64,000 bases of DNA, from contig JABMLP010000020.1 in the NCBI GenBank assembly GCA_013176395.1, positions 744,001 through 808,000 on the forward strand, read 5' to 3'. A model generated the notes under the pieces. That model had not been told where the DNA came from. It was given only the letters and a program-made list of their open reading frames with translations, and did no database searches. Source of the DNA: Venturia oleaginea. Lineage: Eukaryota; Ascomycota; Dothideomycetes; Venturiales; Venturiaceae. Numbering within the stretch: the stretch's first letter is position 1; each line of letters starts with the position of its first letter. Shown here piece by piece: positions 11,054-19,889 of the stretch. The position numbers were made by a program, and so were the translations under genes.

Positions 11054-11305
11054 TCTCTGTATATATTTTGAACGCAATGCACTGAACTGTTTGAGGGTTG
11101 AATCGCTCAAAAACACCATCAAAATGTCTGAAAGCGGTAATCTCTATACACATTTTGAACGCAATGCGCTGAATTGTGTTGAGGGTTGAATCGCTCAAAA
11201 ACACCATAAAAACGTCTGAAAGCGGTAATCTCTGTATATATTTTAAACGCAATGCACTGAACTGTTTAAGGGTTAAATCGCTCAAAAACACCATCAAAAC
11301 ATCTG
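11044..11305 (+). repeat. Three tandem 87-88 bp subterminal repeats of the MULE
   Basis: Units begin AAAGCGGTAATCTCT at 11044, 11131 and 11219. Each contains GAACGCAATGC or a close variant, GGGTTGAATCGCTC, and AAAACACCAT. The first unit overlaps the last codons and the TAA stop (11051-11053) of the transposase, so the repeat grew out from the 3' end of the coding region. Confidence 0.9.
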
Positions 11306-11365
11306 TACATTCTTCTCTTTTTGGACTAGTCTCTTTTTTGCGGCGTTGCGGCGTTGAGGTGGCTA

Positions 11366-11463
11366 CATATTATATTTGCAATCATATATAAATTGTATGT
11401 ATATATGTCGTTTGCATATTATGTTTGCAATCGCATACAAATTGTATACATATATGTCGTTTG
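11366..11463 (+). repeat. Two tandem 49-bp AT-rich repeats next to right MULE TIR
   Basis: Units 11366-11414 and 11415-11463 each start CATATTAT and end ATATATGTCGTTTG, with several substitutions between them. They directly abut the right TIR and have no counterpart of the same sequence at the left end, so the element is asymmetric inside its TIRs. Confidence 0.85.
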
Positions 11464-11533
11464 TATGTAACTGCAATTTAATGTATGGAACTGCAAGAAA
11501 ATCGAATGTATGTTGGTATTCAGCAATTAACCG
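11462..11533 (-). repeat. MULE right terminal inverted repeat
   Basis: Inverted partner of 7883-7954, 71 of 72 positions matching by eye, followed directly by the second TGACATTAAT copy at 11534-11543. Confidence 0.9.
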
Positions 11534-11813
11534 TGACATTAATACATTTCCAGCTACCATGAATCAAGCAATATCGTTCCTCAGTTGATATAACCAGTCG
11601 TGTCAAATTGGGCTTGATTGCATTGAAGGATACAAAGGGTGAGAGGTGAAATGGCTTTACATCGAGGGCAGCGTTGGATGAAATTTGGCTACTTCCCGTA
11701 CTAAATAAGTTTCATCAAGTTCCCCCTAGATTCCTACTACGCTCGAGGTTTGGCCTTCCTCAAGCTTGTTCCCCGGGTCAAGCTTTGACTCATGGCTTTG
11801 TTCATTGCCATTC

Positions 11814-14135
11814 TCACCCAGCACGGTTTTCATTCCGAACCAATCCTACCAGAGGCTCAGCTGCTGTCTTCAGACTTATACTATCTCCTCCATTTCCGTA
11901 GATGGACTGCCACCTCTCATTAGCAGCCTTGCCATTTTCCTTCTGCATTTCCGGCTCACCATCCCCACCCACTACATCCTTCACCTCTTTCGCGGCCAAT
12001 TCCCTCATCTCAACTCTTACAACCTTGTCGACCTTTCCAAGCTTAACTAGCTCCTTGATCTCTTCGACCCTTGTGTACAGGTCTTCGTCCAACTCCTCTT
12101 TGACGACCTTCAACAACTTTGGTGCGAATTTTCCTGTTGCATAGATGACGCCTTCTTTCTTCGAAGCACACAAGACGATGACAAGACTCAAGAATAGTCT
12201 CGGTCCATCCTTGTCCTTATTCATTGTCACAACCATGTCATCAAGGTGTTCCTTCTTCGCCATGGCGAGCTGAGAACTCGATGGTGAATCGAGCGAAATC
12301 TTCCTCGCGAATTTGGAAAGAGTATCTTGAGGTGACGACTTCCTCGCATCTTTGGTCGGAGCGATCTCAGCTTCCAGCTTGCTAATTTGCTTCGAGAGGT
12401 TTGGTGTCCGTATCAGTCCCTTCGTCCGGGCACGTTTGATTGTATTTGGGATGAGATCTTGAAGTAGATGTGCAGAGAGGATTTCGGAAAGCTGATCTCT
12501 GAGAGTGCCAGCTGGGAGCGCCTCGAGGCCAGCGGTGTATAGAGATGATTTGAGAACGACTTTATATGACCACAGAGATTTGAAAAGATCTTGGTTCTCC
12601 ATTTGTACTTTTGCGATACGAATTTCGAATGCGGTTGTTGCGGCGATGGAGATACTTTCATTGCCTTTAAGCTCCCAGAGGTGCCGTAGAAGCTCCAAAG
12701 GCGTTTCAGACTCTTCATATAAGCGTTCGAGGAAGTCGGATGGCGATAGAGTGGGTAGATGAGTCGGATTCTCGGACTGGATTTGCCACTGATCGTCGGC
12801 TGTTGCTTTTCCTAGACGTGTTGCGGCGGAGGTGAGATCAGTGATGAGGGCTGCGAGAACAAGCCAGTCGCCGAGAGTCAATACGTCTCCCCTGTTAGCA
12901 CCGTTCTCTCGGTAGTATAAGATTGTGCGGTGATGTAGCAAAGCTCGAATCTCATCGTGGATTTCTCTTGGAAAGGCCTTAAGATATGGCTATTCAATGT
13001 TAGCCAACCTGACGCTTCAGTGGAAAGTCGCATGACAAACCTTCGTATTTGTGAATCGATCATCGCCCAGTTTCTCCAGATTTGTGCGCGCGGTAGAGTT
13101 CAGAGAACTGTTCCCAATGGCATAGTGATATATGATGTGAAATTTTGTAGGTGCTCCATCCCTGTCATGCGCTGCAGTTTCTACAAATTCCTGCGCCGTG
13201 GAAACATCCGGTAGAAGTTTTGGATATAGTTTGCTTAGATTCTCCAGGTCACAGTATGGTTCGTCGCCCCTAGCCACTTCTTTGGCATTATGCTTCACCT
13301 TGCGAAGGATGTATGAATGAGGGATGAATCTGACTCCGTCTTCGACACTCTCAAAATCGCCCTCAAAATCGCCGGTCTCTTCCGTAGGTGGGAATAGACT
13401 CTCGGCAAGTCGACAGAAGGCATTTTTAGATAAGCCTGACATTTCCGAGAATGTCCATGATGCTGTTCTGCCACTACTCGTTAGATTAAGGTGCGAATGG
13501 CATTCGAGATCTTCTTACGTAGCCTCTTCCTGTGCAATGATCATTCTCTCGGTAATGCTTTTTTTGGTCTTGAGTAGTAAGGATAGCGTGTGGATATATG
13601 GATACGAAGCCGAATCTGAGAATGGAGACGAAGCTCTAGGATCTTGGAGAAGCTGTAAAGGTCCTTCTTCGACCATTTCATCACCCATCTTGACAAGCCT
13701 GATCAAACCCCTAAGATCCACATCTGACTCATCCGCGAAGACAGTTGCCGGCAAGAACTTTTCGTCCGCTTTGCTCTGTAGCTGTTCTACGATGATTTTC
13801 AATCCCGGTCGCGTGAAGACGGAGCTCCCATCTTTCGAGCAAAAGACAGTCTTCTCCTCATCAAAAATCCGTGAGAGCTCTTTAGGCGCAATACCGAGAT
13901 TTGCGGCCAAGGTCGCTATATTTAGACGGCCTCTTTCCTTCCCAAGCTCATGCTCTAGCGACCGAGAAATGACACTCCGAACAATAAATCCTTCTCCAGA
14001 TACCAGTGTCATGAGCTCATTGGTGTCATCCAAAGAAACTTTTTGCGGAAAAGTTCGGGCGAGCTCTTGCACATCAGCGACATCGAAAATATCATTGTCG
14101 CGCAAAGGCCTTCGTGAACTGCTAAATCCAAACAT
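11814..14135 (-). CDS. UFL1: E3 UFM1-protein ligase 1 (UFL1) homologue
   Basis: Three exons on the minus strand, 14135-13519, 13473-13041 and 12989-11814, give 741 residues (human UFL1 has 794). UFL1 attaches the ubiquitin-like UFM1 to targets such as ribosomes at the ER. Similarity to UFL1 runs along the whole chain: ELGKERGRLNIATLAANLGI near residue 65 (UFL1 winged-helix region), IRLVKMGDEMVEEGPL, then ATGRTASWTFSEMSG across the first intron, followed by KNAFCRLAESLFP. The C-terminal segment LFLSLVIVLCASKKEGVIYATGKFAPKL matches the UFL1 C-terminal region in pattern. The splice joins restore these motifs in frame. Many fungi lack UFMylation, so presence here is notable. Assignment rests on recognised pattern, not a search. 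Confidence 0.7.
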
Positions 14136-14696
14136 GTTGGTCAGGGTATGGTTGTTTTCGCTCGGTCGAGTTTAAAGAAGCTTGATGAAGTTTGACTTGA
14201 AGTACTGTGTCGAAAAACCAGTGTTCCAATCGTCAAATTTAGCTAGCGAATTCGATGGCACCAAGGGTTCTTTTATGGGCTTCGTAGGAAGATTTTGCGG
14301 GCAGATGGATAAGATGGTTGAAATATGTAGGAGTAGTGCAGGTCATAGAAAGCTTGACGCGCTTGACAGAAATCACGAGTCATGATCATTCCGTATTCCC
14401 GTGATGAGAACCGATATGCATGTCAAATTTTCTAACGAGATACCGCGATGGATTGTATTTGCTCTCTTCCCGGCTATCATGCGTCCATCTGGTTCTGTTC
14501 AGGGTATGGCTCTTATTTGGGTTATTTGGACAAATTTAACATGCAAGACTGTAAAGTGTAGATGACAGATCGAAATCAGATCTTTCCATTCTTGGGGATA
14601 CTCTTTTTCATTTGAAGTCTTGAACTTCGACCTCTTCCTCTATACCCGAAGAACCCTTACTTGTTATCCTACACTACCCCACTTCCTCTGCTGCGT
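14136..14696. promoter_or_regulatory. Upstream region of the UFL1 homologue
   Basis: 561 bp between the UFL1 start and the stop of the next minus-strand gene. It should hold the UFL1 promoter and the 3' end of the SPOUT gene. I see no specific binding site or repeat. Confidence 0.4.
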
Positions 14697-16115
14697 CTAC
14701 TCGTTTGTGCCTCTAACCCAAGCATGCAACTGACTTAATGCTAACCAAACCGCCTCCTCAGTTCTAATCGTCCTACTTCCCTGACCGGGACAAGCATCCA
14801 CCCAGAAGTCAAATAGCTCCCCGATATTCGACTTGCCAATTCCTCTCTCCGCTAAATCCTGATCCGCTGCTGCTGCGGCCTCAAGACCTGCAACACCTCC
14901 AAAGACTACAACAGCGTGACTGTACTTGTTAGGTAGTTTTCGGCTAGGTTCTTCGGCGTTCTTGTCGTTGAAGGAGATTTTGGTGTTGGCTGAGGGGCCT
15001 GGAAAAATTGATGACATAGGAACACCGCGTTCAGATGTTCCGATTGAGACGTCGTAGCCATCTTGCCAAGGTGGTTCGGTGAAAATCGAACTTAGAGTCG
15101 GTGCTTGACGGACTGTGTATCCCCAGTAATATCCTTCCTCCTCTCGTGGCTCGGCTGGATCGACAGGTTCACCTGAGAGTGGCTCGTGTTCGCCTGGTTG
15201 CGTGTGTTTCTTGTATGGAAAGTCGTAGGGCTGCTCTGGGGAAGCAAGTTTAATAGTTACGCGGGTGTTTGGGGCGATTGCTACTGGAATAGCGACAGGG
15301 ATATTAGGGAAGCCGCAGTCTACCATACTCGAGGTATTGGTGTTTGTTGCTGTCTTTGATTTCTTCTGTTTTTTGTTGGCACCAAACTCAGATTTGTCAT
15401 GTCCAAACGGCTGCGCATTGGGGTCAATCGTAACTCCCTCACGGTAAGGACACCAATCCGTTTGCCTCAAATGATGTGGCATATCCAAACTTGGACAAGA
15501 TCCAGCGGATTGCAAATTCGGATGGAGTGGAAACAGTCGCTGGCGTAGATGCGGTGGACATTCTAGATATGACAGAACGTGGTATAGGAAGTGATCTGGG
15601 TCGGATTGACCGGTATAGCCATCTTCATACTCGAAATCTCGCATTCGGGGTTGCCGCTGTTGTTGCTGGTGTGAATGTGATGCGCCTGTTCCATCGTTGA
15701 AGACTATGATTTCGTCTACACAGAAGACTGCTGCCGCGCGGGCTATTCTGCCTGCCAAAGCTGTTCGTAAATCATGCGATTGTGCGCTATAAGAGTTGTT
15801 AGTTCGCCATGGTGTCTCATTCGCGGAAGTGGAAAGGAATCTTAGGAGATGGAAAGTTTTCATAAAGTCTGGAGGGTTGAAAAATGAGGTAGCACCCCAC
15901 CACGACAACTTACTTTGCAATGATACTGCCAGGAATAGCAATGCTCAATGTATGCGATCTTCCCTTTCCCGTGGCCTCGAATAGAGCTGTTGGTTTGGAA
16001 GTGTCCAGGTCTTCTCTAGGAGCTTGGTGCAGGACCACATTTCGCTTTCTTTTCTGCAAGTTTGATTAATTGTGCCCCTGGTTCTACGTATTGCGATGCT
16101 TACTCTGTCATCCAT
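14697..16115 (-). CDS. SPOUT-family RNA methyltransferase (SPOUT1/C9orf114-like)
   Basis: Three exons, 16115-16104 (MDDR only), 16053-15914 and 15786-14697, give 413 residues. The micro-exon is supported by a GTAAGC donor and a CTTGCAG acceptor that keep the basic N-terminus in frame. Family motifs appear in order: LSIAIPGSIIANAQSHDLRT spanning the second intron, IARAAAVFCVDEIIVF, YLECPPHLRQRLFP, DMPHHLRQTD, REGVTIDP, EEGYYWGYTVRQAPTLSSIF, DGYDVSIGTSERG, and the knot segment ACPGQGSRTIRTEEA that binds SAM in SPOUT enzymes. Human SPOUT1 and yeast YMR310C/YGR283C belong here. The target RNA is not shown by the sequence. Confidence 0.92.
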
Positions 16116-16358
16116 TATGGCTGTATGTGGAGTGCAGGACAAATTGGTTGGAGTAAGAAAAAATCCGAGACGCAGGGATCGGCCAGTCGGCGATTCATAA
16201 TCCCTGCTTCACGTTCCGCGTCTATATTTGGGAGTGCTCCAGGCACGTACTGTGAGATCCTTTGTTCAGTTGAACTACTACTCTCCTGCCTCCTAAACAC
16301 AAACGAAACTATCAACCTCTTCTCCTCCAGCTAAAGCCACATATATAACACATCTACC
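16116..16358. promoter_or_regulatory. Divergent promoter region
   Basis: 243 bp separate the divergent starts of the SPOUT methyltransferase (minus) and the small SelK-like gene (plus). The region must contain both promoters. A CT-rich stretch precedes the plus-strand start. Confidence 0.5.
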
Positions 16359-16841
16359 ATGGTCCAGCGAGCGGACACACCCTCTTCAACCACCTCCGAG
16401 GAGGAACTCACGCAGATCCCCCAAGGCTCGAAACCAGAGGCGCAATCACAATCACAATCGCAACCCCAAGCCCAAGCCCTCCCGTAAGACCCCCAATCCA
16501 AGCCCCACGAACACCAGTACTAAATTTAATACAGCTCAGAACCCTTCCTCACGACCGTCCAGCGTTTCACAACCCTCTACTTAACTACACTCTTCTCTTT
16601 CGACAACATAACCGCCGCTCGCCTCTCCCCGCACTCCCTCACACCACCAAATGGCATTCCCCCGGAACTGCGTCGCTCAAATCGAGGCGAAGATTTTGGC
16701 GAGGGTGAGGGAGTAGGATTTAGAATGGATCCAGGAGGAAGGCCCAGGAGAGATGTAGGCAGGATAAATGGTGGTGCGGGTAATATTGATGTACCGGCTT
16801 GTAGGGGATGTAAGTATAGTGCTGCACCGACTATCAGATAG
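16359..16841 (+). CDS. Small membrane protein, possibly SelK/SelG-like
   Basis: Exons 16359-16483 and 16535-16841 (51-nt intron) give 143 residues. The N-terminus is Ser/Gln-rich (QSQSQSQPQAQA). Then comes a hydrophobic stretch, TTVQRFTTLYLTTLFSF, a glycine/arginine-rich tail with GGRPRRDVGRING, and ACRGCK. A single hydrophobic segment followed by PRRxGRIN and a C-terminal Cys motif is the plan of selenoprotein K/SelG proteins of the ER membrane, where a Cys can replace selenocysteine. That link is inferred. A GTAAGT at 16810 inside the last Cys codon could be another donor, so the C-terminus is uncertain. Confidence 0.45.
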
Positions 16842-17240
16842 TTGATTTTATGAATGGAAGGGCTGACTCCTGGAAAGGTTGTTGAGCCTTTGGAGTCTGG
16901 ATGTTTGTTTTGGGAGCTTGGAGTATGGGGTTATCATAAAGGTGAGGCGGGAATTTGAGAGGCAGATAATATCGGAGGCTATCCACTGCTGGCCATCGTC
17001 TTCTATTCTGAAAGCGGTAGAAATGAGGCAACATCAAGCAAAGACTTGAAGATCCAGATCAAATACATCACATGAGCATTCTATCCCTATCTTACTCGTA
17101 GTCCTTATAATGTAGCCCGACCGCGCCTATTCCATCCCACTACCTGGTTTCCTACTTTCCTTGGGTATACAAATACAACGTAAAAAACAAAATCTGAAAG
17201 CCCAATCCAGAATACTCCAGAGCGCCATGCAAGTGGACCG
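16842..17240. other. Convergent 3' region
   Basis: 399 bp between the ends of two convergent genes; no supported feature. It should hold both polyadenylation sites. Confidence 0.4.
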
Positions 17241-18397
17241 TCAACCAAGGCACGAAGAAGAAGGCCGCTGACTTATATACAAAGACGCCAAAAGGAGACA
17301 CATAGTGAAAAAGGAAGCAGCGCCCAGGACATACATCGAATTGTCTCCCTGGCGTTTGATAGTGGTTCGATTGTGCATAGACATGTAGACTATGGCCAGG
17401 ATCTTTCGTGATCGTTAGTCTCGCGAAAAAGGACAGAAACGATCAACGGGAACTTACTGCTGATATCAATATCCACGCTGGAAGAAGAAGGCTAGGGTCG
17501 AGATTGCTTCCTGAGTATTGTAGGATGAAATTTGTGCCGACGTAGTAGATGAAACTTGCTGTTATCAGACGGACTATTGATGCAATTACCGAGTAGATGA
17601 GCAGCCTGGATTTATTGTGAGCGATGAAGATGCAGTTTGATAAGAGAAGCCGCGTCATACCATCGCATCATCAAACAATCCATGGAGAAAAAGGAAAGAT
17701 ATCCAGAAACGCCACACTGCGATGCGCATTAGCGTCAGCACCACATTGCGGAAATGGAAAAGATCTCACCCAAACAGCAGCCAGAAACACCTCGATAAAA
17801 ACCACGATCAAGTTTCCCCTCGCCTCAAAGCTCGCACGCACCTCCCCATCCCCAAGAATGAACCAGAGCAAAGTCCAGACTATGGGAATCCCAAATCTCA
17901 ATTCAGGAAATACCGAAAGTAATCGACAGAAATACAACCATTTATGCCAATGAACATTCAGTCCCAGGATGACAGCGGCACGAGGATGAAAACTTCCCGT
18001 TGCTGTTGGTGGAGGCTCAGCGTTGGACCACAAAGCTGGGTCACCTAGCCCTAACGCGGTAGGCTCATAACTAGGTGGGTTTGGTGAGTAGGCGGGCGGT
18101 GATATTGATGAGTACGCTGGTGGATCCGAATCTGGAATTGGTATTGGGATTGATTCTCGATTTTCGAGGGCCGAAGAGATTGCATATTCGACATGGTTGT
18201 CGGCGAAATCGTCAGCTGAGCGACGGATGGAGTTTGCCAGTGAAGAAGTGGGTACGGCGTATTGCTGCCGTATAGCATTCTTGATTGATTCCGAGCTCTT
18301 TCTTACTCCGAAGCGAGTGGTGATTTTGATATATGTGGGAAGTGTGGATGTCCGACGAGGCTCTAGACGTCCGAAGGACAGATTGAAGCCCTAGCCC
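17241..18397 (-). CDS. Multi-span membrane protein of unknown function (5' end unsure)
   Basis: Four exons read well on the minus strand: about 18397-17770, 17716-17661, 17605-17458 and 17402-17241. The first gives a hydrophilic, proline-rich region (DPPAYSSISPPAYSPNPPSY). Then hydrophobic segments follow: IPIVWTLLWFIL, NLIVVFIEVFLAAVW, LIYSVIASIVRLITASFIYYV, LLLPAWILISAV, and YVLGAASFFTMCLLLASLYI near the C-terminus. The joins keep frame across all introns. No ATG exists in the first exon before an in-frame TAG at about 18398, so an upstream exon is missing. A coding-looking start, MGSHPELGPYIDLSQLHLSL, lies at 18615 but I could not join it in frame. Family not recognised. Confidence 0.6.
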
Positions 18398-18836
18398 TGC
18401 CCTCGATAGAAAAAGAGGGATGAAGGTTGGTGAGAGTGTGGGATGTGTGAAAAGGACTTTGGTGCTACAACATGATGTCACGCGAGCTGTGAGCTTCTTG
18501 ATAACTTCCAGTTCCAAGTAAGGCACTATGCAGCTGAAGCAGCTGCATCCCGAGCCAGGGACAAGTGCAACTGAGAAAGGTCGATGTAGGGGCCGAGTTC
18601 TGGATGACTACCCATAAACTTTCAAGCCGATATCTCCAATCTATTTGCGTGCGAGTGCGACATGCGTGGCCCTTCGCAAGAACTTGAAGTCCCGGGTGTG
18701 CATTGCAGGTGGCCTTCGAAAACCTCTCTAATTTCTCTAACCACTTTGCAAACCTCTCTAATCAAATAACGTGACTTGCCATGTCGATCTCTGGACCTTC
18801 AACTGTAGAACCGCCGACTCTTTCACAACCACTCAA

Positions 18837-19889
18837 ATGACCCAATTCGTACCCAGAATGCGACCAGACCTCGCAGCTTACCGGAGACCGGCATGGCGAG
18901 CTCCATTGTGTATCCACGAAGCTCGCCGCACTTTCGCCGTCCATCATCGCAAACAGGCCTCCAAGTCAGGCGTGGGAGAGAAATTGGCCATGCTGCCTCA
19001 AAAGGGGCAGAGTAGCCAGCCGTCGGTGAAGATACAGATGAAGAAGGGAATGAAGGGCTTGAAGGATGCTTCCAAGATACCGGATGACATGGGTTTACTA
19101 CCAGGTATAACATAAATACAAGATATCGAATGCTGAACAGCCCAGTTTACATTTGCTACAGACACGTTCATAATGCCCACGGGCAAAAACCTTCCCTCCC
19201 TCTTCACCGAGCCCAAATTTCGCCTGCAATTGGAATGGAAGCGCACGAAACGCCGAATACTAGACACCCTCTCTGCCTTAGTCTACAAATTTGGGTTCTA
19301 TAGAAGCATGAAACCAAAGGACAGGCCGGGCTTTCCGAAAATCAACTTCTTCACCATCAAACCTGTGGCCCTCAGACTACATAAACAACTGTACACTGCG
19401 TATGCAAATGGGGACATCAAAGTGCTGGAAGATATATGCACAGAAGGTGTGAGAGGACATTACCTTGCCAACATCGAGAAGAGGAATCAAAATTCGCAAA
19501 CGATGAGATGGGAGCTTGTCTCGTACAAGAGCAGAACGAAAATATGTTCCATGAAAGCTGGTGGAACGCCTATCGAGCTTAAGAATATTCCTGTGGGCGT
19601 CCAACAAGCCGTTGTTAGGATTAAATCGCTACAGAGGTTGACGACGGGGACCAAGATGGGGGCGAAGGTGAACGGGGTAAGGAGAGAGGGCAAAAAGCAT
19701 ATTGTCTGGAAAGATCCCAAGGAGAAGGTGGTCACGGAGTATCTTGTTATCCAGAGACGATTGATGGAAGGCATTTACGAGCCGTGGAAGGTTTGGGGTT
19801 TTGTAAAGGAGATGGATGCTGCGGCAGAAAGGAAGATAAATGAAGGGGTTCGGAAGGCGGAGGGCAGGTTGTTGACTGAGTGGATGTGA
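18837..19889 (+). CDS. Mitochondrial large ribosomal subunit mL45 / MBA1-like (Tim44-like domain)
   Basis: Exons 18837-19104 and 19162-19889 (57-nt intron) give 331 residues. The N-terminus is basic and rich in Arg/Ala, as in a mitochondrial presequence (RPDLAAYRRPAWRAP). A Tim44-like domain follows: FYRSMKPKDRPGF, then LHKQLYTAYANGDIKVLEDI, a classic segment of mL45/MBA1, and later YLVIQRRLMEGIYEPWKVWGF. MBA1/mL45 ties the mitoribosome to the inner membrane for insertion of new proteins. An in-frame ATG at 18858 is a possible alternative start. Confidence 0.8.

Larger units (their letters stand above)
7883..11533 (+). mobile_element. Mutator-like (MULE) DNA transposon, apparently complete
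   Basis: The element is 3651 bp. It is flanked by a perfect 10-bp direct repeat, TGACATTAAT, at 7873-7882 and 11534-11543, within the 8-11 bp range typical of MULEs. Terminal inverted repeats of 72 bp (7883-7954 and 11462-11533, starting CGGTTAATTGCTGAATACC) differ at one position by my reading. It contains one intact spliced transposase gene. Subterminal repeats are present on both sides. Near-identical TIRs, a perfect TSD and an open transposase suggest a recent insertion. Confidence 0.9.

Noticed and set aside
13324..14175. 283-residue plus-strand open frame
   Set aside because: It is the antisense of the UFL1-like exons, whose product has recognisable family motifs and clean splice joins.
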